From: Taenia hydatigena
Taxonomy: Eukaryota > Platyhelminthes > Cestoda > Cyclophyllidea > Taeniidae
Direction: 5' to 3'
DNA: 64,000 nucleotides
Assembly: GCA_036345935.2 (NCBI GenBank)
Contig: JADWOT020000009.1
Span: forward strand, 7,087,381 to 7,151,380
Shown here in pieces: positions 37,715 through 50,096 of this stretch. Under the pieces are notes generated by a model. It was not told where the DNA came from, did not search any database, and worked only from the letters and a program-made list of their open reading frames with translations. Each line of letters opens with the position of its first letter. Position 1 is the first letter of the stretch. The translations under genes were made by a program, and so were the position numbers.

Positions 37715-37904
37715 TTTAGTGTCTTGAGGCTCCCTTAATGGCAAAAAAGGCGAAATACCAAGACAGAATACATATATATTATTCAATAGAGAGAGGAAAA
37801 TGGGCTGATGGCATGGCTTAGAGACCAGCCTACACAGCTAGAGCAATATGGCCACCTCCATCACCTTGGCCAAAACCGGTAGTTCAAACAAACAAAGAAT
37901 TACA
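37715..37904 (+). repeat. LTR-like repeat copy (plus orientation)
   Basis: About 190 bp from TTTAGTGTCTTGAGGCTCC to CAAACAAACAAAGAATTACA, with a central ATATATATTATTCAATAG segment. It is a diverged copy of the same repeat. Its right end abuts the integrase fragment that starts near 37905. A short motif at about 37470-37530 (ACAATTTTTAACCTGGTC, then GCGGCG and CTGGAGGCC), between this copy and the palindrome, recurs inside the unit at 38565-39261. Confidence 0.65.
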
Positions 37905-38457
37905 TCTTCTGCTTATGTATGACTGCTTCACAAAACTAGCCGAATCAGAACTCATGAAGTCGCAAGACGCTGAGTCGGTCGCGTCAATCCTCCTCAATCG
38001 TTAGACCTGTCAACACGGAGCGCCTGACTCAGTCCATAGCAATCAAGGTCTTACTTTCGAAAGTCCACTGCCCACAAAACTGTGCAAGACTCTCAAGATC
38101 GCAAAGATGCACACAATGCCTGGACATCCTCAGGGCAACGAACAGGCTGGAAGAACAAATATTACCCTAATAGAACTATTAAAGGCTTTCACCATGAAGG
38201 CACAGCCTAAAGATTGGGATTCAGGCCCAGAGCGCACTCTTTTCATCTATAGGGCTACAGTCTACGCATCAACCGGTGTTCCTTTATTCAAGATGCTCAC
38301 AGGTTGCGAATTGAGAGTCCCATCCAATATCTTTCCACCAAGCAAGGAGGTGGCTATTAACAATGCTCCAGAATACGTACTACGTCTAAACGAAGGGATA
38401 AGAAGGACTCTTAATTTTGTTCAGCGACACCTACAAATGTCTCGTCCTAAACAATGA
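37905..38457 (+). pseudogene. Ty3/gypsy-type integrase fragment, decayed
   Basis: One reading frame from 37905 to the stop at 38457 resembles the integrase catalytic core of LTR retrotransposons. Visible are DCFTKLAESE (first acidic site), HGAPDSVHSNQG (the usual HSDQG, with Asp to Asn) and MPGHPQGNEQAGRTN (the YHPQGNG region), then YASTGVPLFKMLTGCELRVP. It carries an in-frame TAG near 38002 and the N-to-D change above, and has no N-terminal zinc-binding part, reverse transcriptase or gag. It cannot be functional. The left end stops where the LTR-like copy ends; the right side is followed by the unit at 38565. Whether the integrase belonged to the same family as the short LTRs cannot be judged from this copy. 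Confidence 0.75.
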
Positions 38458-38564
38458 AAATGCTACGACAATCACAGTCGACTCAACTTCTACCATAAAG
38501 GAGGTTCTGTCTAAATATATGATTCGATACCTCCTCCTGACTCGTATTGCAAATTTCACCACCC

Positions 38565-39261
38565 TAGTACTTTGTTTGTTGAAACTACCGATTTCGGTCA
38601 AGGTCTCAGGGGTGGCCGCATTGCCCCAGACGCGTGGGCCGGTCTATGGGCCGTGCCAGCAGGCTATTTCCCTCTGTCCGGTGCATATATATATTCTACC
38701 CTATCATTCTGCCCTCTTTTGCCTTCGAGGGAGCCTCGGGACCCCACAAACCACCTCGTCCGTAATGCAAAGCTCCCTACTTAGCCAATAATCGTCCATA
38801 ACAATAAGATTCTACCTTACAAAGGTGGCCCGCCGGTCGGTCACGCAGATGAAGCCTACGCAAGTGTAGAAGAAAGAAAATTACCCGACAGCATAACTAA
38901 AGCGAGCCAACAAGAGTAGCACTAAGGACGGCTCTCAAAATGCGAAAGGCCAAAAGGTGAGGAAACAATTTTTAATCTGGTCATAATGCGGCGTGGTGAG
39001 TCTCCGGAGGCCGACCCATCCAACGTTGCGAACTGCGCCCGCCTCAACATACAATAAAGATGTCTAGGAGTGTCCACCTTTTTAATAGTAGGTGCAGTAC
39101 TTTGTTTGTTTGAACTACCGGTTTTGGTCAGGGTCACAAAAGTGGCCAGATTGCTCTAGTTGCGTAGGCCAGCAATTTATTTCCCTCTGTCCGTTGAATA
39201 CATATATTCTACTCTAGCGTTCTGCCTTCTTTTACCTTCGAGGGAGCCTCGAGAAGCTACA
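38565..39261 (-). mobile_element. Miniature LTR retrotransposon (TRIM-like), LTR-internal-LTR
   Basis: Two direct copies of the ~185-bp repeat, 38565-38748 and 39093-39261, flank an internal stretch of about 345 bp with no coding capacity; the whole unit is about 0.7 kb. Shared blocks, in order: TACTTTGTTTGTT, CTACCG.TTT.GGTCA, TTTCCCTCTGTCCG, then TATATTCTAC, CCTTCGAGGGAGCCTCG. Ends approximate TGTAG...CTACA. Strand is set by the alignment with the copy starting TGTAGCG at 37093, which contains TATATAT followed by CAATAAA and so is taken as the sense orientation. Terminal-repeat retrotransposons in miniature are known from taeniid tapeworms; membership in that family is my inference from size and layout. 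Confidence 0.6.
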
Positions 39262-39697
39262 GCAGTGGCAGAACAAAAAAGGAAAAAAAGGGAAGGAAGC
39301 GTTTACAAGTATCTATTCCCGAATGCACTCAAAATAATTCCTGAAGACAAAGTACACCATCCAGCAAAACCAAATTTTTGTCTAATGTTAAGGTTGCATC
39401 AAAATTTTCTGTGCAAACATTGCAGTGTTTTAATTAGCCTAAAAAGCTACAAAATCATAGTGACTTAAAATTTTGGTTAATGTTTTATTGTTAACTTACG
39501 GCTCGTTATCGTTTCCTTGCATTGCCTGCCTAATTATGAGTTTTACGAAACGCTTATTAAAATCCAAAAACTATGACGTAATTCTACAACTAAGTATAAT
39601 TAGCCTTCACACGCCCCGTCCTTGTTGGAATAAGCCCAATCGTAGCCAACTTTTTAACTGCCGCTTTATATTACCGTGGTGTTCAGCTCGCTCAAAA

Positions 39698-42600
39698 ATG
39701 CCATACAAATCCGTAATTGAAACTGACGCCGATGTGCTCGCTGAACGCGAAGCTGAATATACTCAACTTAAACATGCTCTTCACCTCGCTCAGGCAGATC
39801 GTCAGCACTACATTGAGGAGATGCAATCTGCAATGAGTAAAATGAAGTGAGGCGCTTTAGCATAGGATTCGCTTTTCCTTTTTTTCTTTTAAACCAACAA
39901 GCACGGTTAGTGCACTTTAAATACGCATTTTTAAATAACGAGGTTTGCAGTTCACGTACTTACTGCACCTCTAACTTGTGAATAATTATTCGCTTTGCTT
40001 CTATCATTTCGATAATCTTACTTCTTGGTTTTTAGAAAAACTACTTTCGTTTGTCTTTAACATCTGTATGCTAACCACGCTATGTCATCACATTATGCAC
40101 GTATTACCAATTGTTGTGTTTGAATTGCTAGAAAAACAATAGAAAAGCTTGAAGCTGAACGAAATGAACTTTTGGAACAGATAGCGGTCGTTGATAGCAA
40201 AATTAATCAAGCCAAGGACCAAAGAACATGTGAGGATCTAGCTAATCTGGCGGATAATAAGGACTGGTTGCAGCAACAAATTGCTCAGGAAAAAGCAAAA
40301 CACGTTGAGCTAGATGTTAAGGTAACTATGAATAAAACCAGTACAGATGAGTTACAAATTTTTTCCTTGCCATACTGGGTAACCGTGTGAAGAAAATTTT
40401 TGCGCTGACTTATATTGCAGAACTCCATTGTTTTTATAAAAAAATGTTAGCAATTAATATCATACGTTGACTATTTGGTCGTTTATGCAGACACGCGAAC
40501 TAGAAAAGAACCTCTGGTCATTAATTAATACAGCCGGAACAACTCAGGGTGCACAGGAGGCCATGAGTAAGCTACGGAAGAAGCAGGCCTGTCTTGAAGG
40601 CCGTGTGGTACATGCTCTTAAAACATACAATGATGCTCTCGGGAAAAATATGCGTAGGTTAAATAAAATCTCATATTTGATTCATTTAATTCCTTCCCAA
40701 TCACCAGTTATTACTTAACACTTTCTCTCAAAAATATGTGCCGATACTTTAATGCCTCTTGCAATGCATAAACTAACAGTCTCATTAACGTGTTTTGCAA
40801 AAAGATCTGGAAAATTTAACGACCCGGCTTTACCTACTAGTAAAAATTTAGAAAAGTTTGTTAATTTTGTCACTCAAAGCAGCGTGATTAGTGATTGAAT
40901 AGGAAATTAGTAGTTGTATTCAATAATAAAGAAACATACCGTTCATGTTTTGGTACAGTGGTTTAAAACGTGAAGGTAAGATTTTAATATGTAGTTTTGT
41001 AGGCGCAACTGACATCTATTTTCAATACTTTGCTTATAAGTTTGTTTAGTGTTAGCAGCGAGGTACAATGGCAAAGGCACGAAGTGACCTTTTTAATAAA
41101 ACTGGGAGCTAAACAAACAGCAAACGTATTACACCATCATCGCGCTTGGAAAGTTGTGCCGCAGAGAGGGAATACATTTGAAGAGTAAAGATTTTACTTA
41201 GCTCAATTCACAATTAAAACATACCAGCACACTAAGCTAGGACGAAAATTCCAGAATACCTGCAAACACTAATACTTTACTCCAGGTGTCCGCTAGAGGG
41301 CATTTAAGAAATCATTTTGGATAGTGTTGTATTAATGCAAATAGATAATGTAGATTAGTTCGTTAGCTTGTAATTTAGGTTTACGAAGTGAAATAGACAC
41401 ATTGAGAATGGAACGGGGACGGTTTGACTTATTATATCGAAAGATCGACCTGACGCTAACGAAAATGCGGAACGAGATTAGTCGACTAACTTCTTTTACG
41501 ACTCAAGCCTACGATCAAAGGTACATTTATACTGAAAAACATTGCATACAATTCCTCATGCACTTTGCCCATCAGTACTACTTTATTTATGCCAATTTAG
41601 TGGGACGAAGTTTTCAGTTATGCATTGCCGTCACTGTACCCAAGAAGGCTCCACAATATGCGGCTCACATTTTTGTTCTCACATCATGCTCTCTTTTCAA
41701 AGTTGCTTGCCCACTTCTGGAATCATGCTTAAATACAAATGACTTAAAAACATTATAACTGTAGGATTGCCAACTTTAATTTGCAATTGATGTTTGGTAT
41801 TTAAATATATTTAAAGCTAAAATGAACTAAAGATTTTACATTACCTAAGCCTTACGCGGACAACGAATTTTTACGAAACCACAAAGGTAACGTATCTTTG
41901 CTCAAATTGTTCACAATAACAATGTGAATGTTTATTTAACGCTTAGAGAAGAGGCATCTCAAAGAATCCAAGCATTAACCGATAAAGCCGAGAAGGACAA
42001 CCAACAGCACAATATTGAGATGAAGGAACTTGTTCGACTCATTGATCACGAAAGAAAGTTGAAGCAGTTTATGAAAATAAAAGCTGCTGAACGCGAGGAG
42101 GATCCACAGCTTACTGCATGGAGGGTGAGCCAATTCATTAAAATGAAAGCACATGTTTGCACAAATTCTAACGGATTAAGAGAAAATACTTTTGCTTGAA
42201 CGATGTACATTCTTACGTCTAGTCTATTTCTGTACGCAAGTTTTAACAATTCCCACAAATTCCTCCATAAAGGTGAAGACAAATTAGTCTGTGTTAGCAT
42301 GCAGCAAGTAGGATTAACGACTATGAAGGAAAAATAAAACAGCTTCTTAGGTATTTAAAAGGGGATTGACGATGACAAAACATTGTTAGTAGGCCAAGAA
42401 GGAGGCGGAAGCAGAAGAGAAGCGTGAACAGGTCGAGCAGACTATTCGACGCTACGAAGAGTCCTTCGACCGAATGCTTGTCCTCGCCAAGACCTCTACC
42501 ACCGACAAACTAGTGGACAGCTTCCTCTTTAACGAAGATAGAAACTTTGCTCTATTTAATTACGTCAGCGAAATTAATGGTGAAATTGAAAAGCTTCTTA

Positions 42601-44449
42601 ATGAGAACGAGGAGGTTAATCACTAATTATATCTAACCTTCACAAGTTACAGTATGAAAGTTGAAGTTTTTATTTGTCCGAACAATAATTAACGCCATTC
42701 AGAAAGGGATTTATGTATGCTGCCATTTATATCTAGGAGCCAATGATTCAACAATTTAAAATCGTAACTTAGTCGCACTTCATTCAAGCGCGAACTTCCG
42801 AATAGCTATGGAAATGTCTTGGACCTGACAAAATGAGACGGTTCTTTAAGCCAACTCAACTACACGCTTATACCAGCACTGTTAAAAGTTTGCTTTTCCT
42901 GAGCCTGATGCAAATCCTTTCGCACAATTCTCTCCATTTAAAACTAACCCATGCATATAACTTAGATAAAAAAACAAATCGATGAATACAGAAATTCCAT
43001 GAACAATACTATTACGGAGAAACGTCAAGAATTGGAAAATCTTGAGTCCACAAATAACAAAATTGAGGAGGCAACAGAGAAGATTCGCACAAAATTGGAG
43101 AAAACAAAACAGCTCCTGCAAGAAACTGCCGTGATGATAGGAGACTTGGCGGAAAGACTTAACTGCGATACGTATATGACGTCTGATTTAGTTTTCCTTT
43201 GATTCATTCTTGGATAGCGCTTCTTCATTGTTCTTATAATAGATTTATTGAGATATAACCATGACCATCCACTGTTTAAGTTTGGCCACTAGAATTTACC
43301 TTATGTATTTCAAATTACATACAACGCGGCTTAGTGACGAGAGCGACAAGTGTTACCAAGAGGAAATATTTAATTTTGCACCGAAAACACTTGTGCACAA
43401 AAAACGCTACTATCGCTGCATCAAAGCTGATGTACAAGTTAGTTGACTGTTTCTTGATTTGCATACCTGTTGGGAGAAAAACCATTCCACTGCACACAAT
43501 GGTCAACAATAAAAAGAAATTGCTGTAAGGTATCATCATTATAATTAAAGAATATGAACCTGAGGAAGTCACGACTAACAAATTTTGAAAATTACAAACT
43601 CGAGACAAAGCACTTTAGCTACAATTGATCGCTACAAAATCCATTAATGCAGACAATAGACTTTAATGGGTGTCTTTTTAAAGGAAAGCATTGATATATG
43701 AATGAGGAATAGAAGTCATGAAAATAAGACAAAATAAGGAGTAAAGCAAACTGCGGCACATCGATACCTGGACAAATCGCCGAGAAGTTAATATGGTTTA
43801 ATGCAAATATACTTTAGGAGTGTCCTCGAAAGGCGGTTGGCGGCTTCCAAGGATCCGACGCTTGAAACGGTTCTCGATTACTTGGCATTGATTGAGGAGC
43901 GTGTTGACGACCTGCTCCTGGTCCGGCAATATATCGCCACCATCGATCCTGACGCGCCTTACATCGCGAAACCGATTTTGATGGGTGGTAATTTGCTTCC
44001 GTTAAGCTCTTCACTCCCCACCATCATTCCACCCAACCTGCACGCGGACTTTGATGAACGTAAGTTAATGATATATTTGGCCAATTCCCTATGAAAAATT
44101 GCACTCCCTAAACTACATTTACTTTCAACTGATCACACTGAAGCCGAGATATCAAATGAGTTTTACTTAAATTAGTTCCTAGATGAGGCTTTGCTAATAG
44201 TGCTTCTCCAGCGATACTTAAAGTCCCGTCAGTCAACCAACTATGTGCTGCAGAGTCACTTTCGTCTGTAAACACATGCCAAGTTTGCGATTCTGGTCCG
44301 CCACGTGTTACGGTTTTTTTGTTCTAGCCACCGGTGAAGGTGAACTGAAAGCGCCACTGTCAAGAGAAGAACTCCACAAACGGGTTATTTCACAAATGAA
44401 GTCGAAACATACAGAAACAACGGGAAAGGAAACCGACGTCGACGAGTAG
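39698..44449 (+). CDS. ODAD1: Outer dynein arm docking complex coiled-coil protein (ODAD1/CCDC63 family)
   Basis: Nine phase-compatible exons: 39698-39846, 40132-40321, 40491-40653, 41379-41520, 41947-42124, 42393-42614, 42966-43171, 43818-44059 and 44328-44449. They total 1614 nt, or 537 residues, similar to human CCDC63 (about 560). The protein is almost entirely heptad-rich coiled coil (EAERNELLEQIAVVDSKINQ, EKRQELENLESTNNKIEEA). The family hallmark is in exon 6: FNEDRNFALFNYVSEINGEI. The C-terminus is a charged tail. In animals CCDC114 and CCDC63 anchor outer dynein arms to axonemal doublets in cilia and sperm flagella. Flatworms have motile cilia in flame cells and flagellated sperm, so the role fits. 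Several donors are non-optimal (GTTAAT after exon 6, GTATAT after exon 7), but phases agree throughout. Orthology to ODAD1 rather than CCDC63 is not resolved. An ATTAAA near 44515 could serve polyadenylation. Confidence 0.9.
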
Positions 44450-45847
44450 AATCCAAGCGAAACGGCTAGTGGAACTAAAAAAGCTATCTCTATTTTAAAA
44501 TTACAAGTCTCAATCATTAAAGAATGTCCTGATATTGTAGGATAAGATGCCTGCCCACCACGTGTCATGACCCACGTAAACCAATCGATTAGATGCAAGG
44601 TACCTTTCGCGACAAAGTTTCCTATAGTCGAACATGAAGTTAGGCTCCAATCTAAACATGCTGCTGTGTAGTGTGAATGTAAATCGCTTTGCTAAAAAGA
44701 TGGCAGGCTCGTCGAAGTTGCTTGATGATTTTACTTTTAAGAGTGAAATTTGAGTTTGTGCCCACTCCCGCGTCCTTGGCATGCCAAAACCGACTTTAGC
44801 AACACCATGGCAAGCAAATACACGTGGTGCAAGGCGATAACTATCACGCGTCCTACATGTAAAGTGGCCAAATAACGGCACTACATAAATGATCGAGGGA
44901 GCTTAATGAGCTGCAGCTGTTGACCTATTATCCCCCAAAAGCCCATGCCGTTGTGGCGCCTCCCATGTGTACCCATCATTGGACCGTGAAAGTCATTTTC
45001 ATCAGATGACTTTAGATCCTTAATGATTGAAAGTGCTACTATCTGTTGTCTAACAGCCATTACAGAGTATTCAATAAGCCTTATCTCGGCTGATGAACTA
45101 GCCAAACTCGATCCGTCTACTTGGGATTCAAATCTGTTAATACTAAAGCTTATGGTTGACCAAAACTCTTTTGTCTATGTTAGTGTGCAAGTCATGACAA
45201 ACTGACAGTTCGCACCGCTCGCTGAAGTACGATAGGTGAAATGCAGAACCCCAAGCGGTTGACGATATTCCGCATTTTATTAACCTGTTATGCCATTTTC
45301 ACTCTGCCTCCTTGGGTCAGCGCTTAAGAGGTTGTTCGGTTAGGATTGCTGAAACCTAAAATTAGATGTGGGGATAAAGCCCCAGTCCAAGACATATTCA
45401 AGCATTTGAGGGTGGGAAGAGTTCTTTACTTGACGGTGGAACATCAAGAAGAGAATCAGGAGCGCGTACTCACAAATGGAATCAAATAGGTAACGAGGCG
45501 CGTAAAATACAATCCAGAAAAGAAAATTCCGGTAAAATAACCGACTAAAGCCAACGTCGCATCATATTTACTGAAAGGCCTGCTTTTAATTTACTACCCA
45601 ATAAAATCACCGACCAGATTATAGCACGGGGAACCACACAGACAATATTCAGTGTGAAGGCGGACGACACAGGATGAGGAATTTGAAGGAATCAGCTAAA
45701 GTGAGAGGAATCAAGAAACACTTTACATACACACAATCACAACAAAAAGTTATCAGAATAAGTTTAAATGCTGATTTTGGGGAAGAATGTGTTGGTATGA
45801 AAAACATACCGAGAGCTCGAGAAAGCGAAAAAGAGGTGCGCGAGACT
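44450..45847. other. Spacer between convergent ODAD1 and AP2M1 3' ends
   Basis: No recognised coding exon. A minus-strand ORF at 44510-44881 has no support. On the minus strand TTTATT near 45275 reads AATAAA and could be the AP2M1 polyadenylation signal. Confidence 0.45.
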
Positions 45848-48800
45848 TCAACACCGGGTCTCGTAAAGACCACTTTTTCCAATGTAGCGAACCCACTTAA
45901 TGACATCGTGATCCGAATAATTCAGTTTCGGCTCAAAAACCTTCAAGAATCGAACCCGGAAGCCCGAAGGTGCAAAGGGAACCTACAACACAAGTACATT
46001 TAAATGCGACAAATGTGGTGGTGGACTATGTTACGCAGCATCAAAGCCAAAAGAAAAGGTAGTTGGGAGATCCTTCAGCTCAAAAGAAGCTCCGAAAAGC
46101 ACACCTTGCAAGAATACTTTCAAAGTTGTCTGTCAGTCGCTTGAGAGGAGGTTGGATTACCGACTGAATTACACATTAGCACTGTTTACGGCACTATCAA
46201 CTATTAGCGATGCGAGAAACTTACACTTCTTAAAACGCTGCAGGAGGCCCCGCTCCTTATGAAAAAAAATCTGCGTATCCTCAGCATATCGTTAAAGGAC
46301 AGAGATACAAGAAAACTGCTACGAGCATGAAACCTAGATTGAAAAGTATGTACCATTGCCGAAACATAAAAAGTGATACAACGATTTCCCTGATTCAGCA
46401 GATTCTTCAAAAAACAATGTGCAGAAACACACCTCAAAATTCATGGAGATTGGCGAGCGACTAACACGCTGCGGTTTGTCCGACGACTGAAGCAACTCAA
46501 CTTCGGCAGATAATTGGGAATCTTTCATCCCGGCAATGCGTGGAAGTCTAAGATGAAAAAGGGGCGGAAATTTAGTTTAACGTGTAAACACAGTTCGACC
46601 CTAACTGTCGAATATGAAGTCTACTTCTTTGCAACAATATGCTTCGTTGCCACATTTGTTCACTCTAATGGAAAAGGGTGCTCAACAACGCATTCTCAAG
46701 TGAGAAACGGAAATCATTGCATGATGGAAATCGGAGAGCATAAGCGACTCACTTCCACACAATAGCATTTTCGGTTGCCTTGTATTTGGCTCTGCCCTTC
46801 GAACAAATCACCTGAACACCACTGGTATTATTCGGAGTGGGAATGCGCACCTCCACCTTTTGGGCAAGGAGGCTGGGCTTAAAGGTGGCCTTCACAACAA
46901 CTTTGATTTCCAACTTATGCTTCCCAGTCTCGTGCACCAACGGAATAAGTCGGAAAGGTAGTGTGATTTCCTTTTGGGCAAACCAACACAAAGGCGGTAT
47001 TAATTTTTTTTGTTATCTCGCACCGAAACCAAACAACTAATTACAATTTGGGCTGGGAATTTTAAGGAAAGGATAAATGGTCTGGCAAAAAAAGTTATTT
47101 GAAGTGGCTGGGGCAGAAACCATATTCACCTCAAATGCGGTATTAAGAGTAATTCAGCAAAACCTAATCAGGACAGAAATAACTTAAGGAGATGTATTGT
47201 GAATATGAGACTTATTGAACCTGTTAAAGTACTAACATTTCTGCTAAATTCAGTTATACGTGCGAACATTTATCATCAGAAAATATCTTGACGGTTCAGT
47301 AAAAACGGCACTTACATTCATGCATGTGAATGGGCAAGAATTTTAACTAAAATAGTCATGATACCCCTTAACGAAGCACAAAATAAGTTTCGATACCAAA
47401 ATCATGCAAATCCCCACAAAGATTTCAAAAAACAGCAACAAGAAATCATGAATGAATTTAACCCATTGAATATATATCGAGGGGCTTAGTAAGTTGCCTT
47501 AAATCTGATCAACGACAAAGAAGAAAAAACTAATGCAAAAATCCGCTGACCTAGTGAATCAAAAGTTAAATAAACCTACACGGGTCTTGCGGTAACGCAT
47601 GAGAACAAATTCGCCATCCGGGGGAATGAATGAGATCGCCTGGTCGGTACTGTACTTGTTTAGCTTCACGCATTGGTGGAACTGACAGTCATCGATTGCG
47701 ACACCACCGACGGACTCAGGAGCTCTACAAGAGAGACCTACGTCATTAATATCCCCCTATCTGGACTGGGTGACCGAATTTAAAACAATACCAATGGGAT
47801 CCCAAATTAAAATCAATCGTGAAAGGGCAGTACATACAGATCGTCTCCACTGCTAATTGCACTTGAATTTTTGGGCCGGTTATCAAGGCTAATTTTGTCA
47901 TTGAATCCGAACTTGCAATCAGGCATCCCACTGAGGTAACACTTCATCACTACTTTACCGACCACATGTGCCGATAAAATCTGACCTGAAAGGAGTTACA
48001 AAACGATATGATTAAAAGGAACTCATGTCTACGCTCGTCTAATATTGGGCAACGAATAATACCTTGAGGTGACATCAGCAAATTAACTGACTCAGTTATA
48101 TCAAGGAAAAGTTCATTCCGCCTGTACTTGATGCCTTCGCGGCGCCAGCTAATCTGTCCAGTAACCTGATTGGTGATTTGCGTAGTTTCTTCTTTGTTTG
48201 CTGATCTAATAGCAGCTTGGGTAATGAGATTTCGAAGAACGTCAGTGTCCGTATTTTGAGCGTAACCATAGTCTATTGCTTCGTCAAGAAGCTCATAGAT
48301 GAGAACAAAATTGTTTTTAATGTTCTCCTCAGTAACACGACCCAAATGCTGTTGGAAGACACCCAGGATGGCATGTAGCAACTCGAAAACAGCTGCAGCA
48401 TTAAGGTTACGCCGACTGACAGAACAAAGCCAGATGTTTCCGCGTTTTACGTGAAAAAAACTAGTCCGAGATATGTTGACGATCGGCGAACGGATCTGCA
48501 AACAAGCGATAGTAACTTAAGAAGCATATGCTTGTAACCATGCAAGAGAAACGAAGTAAATAAAGCAATTGCAAAATATTCCCAGGAAAAATCTGTAGAA
48601 GCATAGCCGAGAAGAAAGACAAATAATCCAGCAAACAGGTAGTGCCGGTACGCCAATGTTGGAGGATTCGTCAAAAAGTTGGGGAGGAATTATAACCAAC
48701 GCATAGCACAAAATAATCAGCATAAACGACGCGTAATATTAACAATTACTTGATGTCTGGAATGTATCACATGGACACGAAACACGTCAACAGCAGTTTT

Positions 48801-48875
48801 CGGTATTTCATCACGGAAAAACCGCTGAATCAGAACCTCTCCTTTGTGATTATATATGAACAAGGCACCGATCAT
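45848..48875 (-). CDS. AP2M1: AP-2 complex subunit mu (clathrin adaptor)
   Basis: Seven exons in phase: 48750-48875, 48063-48495, 47838-47985, 47580-47724, 46753-46970, 46433-46547 and 45848-45982, giving 439 residues (human 435). The longin-like N-terminus reads [60 protein letters not shown] and [20 protein letters not shown] follow. The Thr in NQVTGQ corresponds to the AAK1 phosphorylation site. The cargo-binding mu homology domain has [46 protein letters not shown] and ends [20 protein letters not shown] and ETRC. AP-2 mu binds YxxPhi cargo and PI(4,5)P2 at clathrin-coated pits. The last exon is only 135 nt and lies under a longer plus-strand shadow ORF, but its acceptor (GTTGTAG) and sequence are unambiguous. 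Identification is firm. Confidence 0.97.
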
Positions 48876-49224
48876 TTTTGCAGCTCCAACAAGCCACAAA
48901 ACGACCGAATCACACCTAATAAGACAACCACGGCGCCAAGTTTCCAGAATGCTAAAAGACATTTAAAAGTATTTTGAGATATTGATCATCACAACCCTAT
49001 TATTGTTTAGTATTATTGCGCATCATACTAATGCTGAGTGAATAAGTGACTAGGTTAAGTGCATATGGCATATTAATAGTGATGGTTTGACGTGGACCAA
49101 ATAGATAAAAGTCTTGAATTTGCACTGCTTGTAAAAAAGTTTGAGATGAAATACGCATCAAAGATAAGGCTTAATCTGCATGTCGTAACATCTCATATTG
49201 ATTGCAATTTGACACTAGTGCTAC

Positions 49225-49412
49225 TGTAGCGCCCCTAAACTTCTCTGAATATAAAGAGTGCATTACTCCCGAGCGGAAGGCATATACCTGGAATACAGAG
49301 GAAATTGGAACCAAGGCGTGGTCTGGGGACCAGCCTATTCAGGAAAGGTAATATGACCACCAAAGTAATCGTAACCAAAACCAAGAATCAATCAAACAAT
49401 AGTTGTATCACA
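49225..49412 (+). repeat. Diverged LTR-like repeat copy
   Basis: About 188 bp, starting TGTAGCGCCCCTAAACTTC and ending AATAGTTGTATCACA. The middle keeps GACCAGCCTATTCAGG and AATATGACCACC..AAGTAA before AACCAAAACC, matching the plus-oriented copy at 37093. It has TG...CA ends but no obvious target-site duplication. Confidence 0.55.
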
Positions 49413-49905
49413 TGGCCCATCTCTTCTTTTACGCTTTGTTCCTGGCACTTCTCGGCCAACCACCCACAACAGCCATCACAACCCAAACACCACTGAACAT
49501 AACAATCATGAGTTATCTGTGTTGACCATGAAGTTTCTCTGCAAATAGGACGATATTTGATCGCCACATCACCAATCCGTCCTAACAACTCCCCTGAATT
49601 TGCAGTTTCGTCTGGATTAGGACCCGGAGTCAGGGAAGGAAGGTTGTGCTGGACGTCACGTGTCTGTACCTGATCATAGGATAACCGACCTAATAATAGG
49701 CTCATGGTAGAGCAAATGGTATTTAGCGCAGTTTTCTAAAGCTTGCGGTTCACGTCTGCCCCCTTTTGCGAGGTGTTCACACTTCGAAGCTGCTGGTTCA
49801 CAGCTTTCCAGCGGAACACAGGATTGGGATAGGTTCCTAAATGGATGCCACTTTCAACCCTTCTGTTATGGGTCGCCAGCAGTTTTTCTTGTCCGTAACC
49901 GTCAG

Positions 49906-50091
49906 TGTAGTACTTTGTTTGTTTGCACTACTGGTTTTGGTCAGGGTTACAATGGTGACCATCTTGCCCTAGCTGCGCAGGCTGGCCTCCGGGTCATGCC
50001 AGCAGCACGTTCTCCTCTGTTTGTTGAATATATATATTCTATCCTAGCATTCTGCCTTCTTTTACCTTCGAAGGAGTCTCGGGACGCTACT
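49906..50091 (-). mobile_element. Solo LTR of the ~185-bp repeat with 5-bp target duplication
   Basis: A 186-bp copy reading TGTAGTACTTTGTTTG at the left and GAGTCTCGGGACGCTACT at the right. It is bounded by a perfect GTCAG direct repeat at 49901-49905 and 50092-50096. A single LTR with a target-site duplication and no internal part is the expected product of recombination between two LTRs of one insertion. Confidence 0.65.
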
Positions 50092-50096
50092 GTCAG

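Noticed and set aside
38107..38457. ATG-initiated ORF as an independent gene
   Set aside because: The same frame continues upstream through a stop into clear integrase sequence; the ATG is internal to a pseudogene.
44510..44881. Minus-strand ORF with a stretch faintly like the mu-adaptin C-terminus
   Set aside because: The real, highly conserved terminal exon of AP2M1 lies at 45848-45982, so the resemblance is chance.
45674..46003. Plus-strand ORF of 109 codons
   Set aside because: It is the antisense shadow of the last AP-2 mu exon (45848-45982), whose minus-strand translation is unmistakable.
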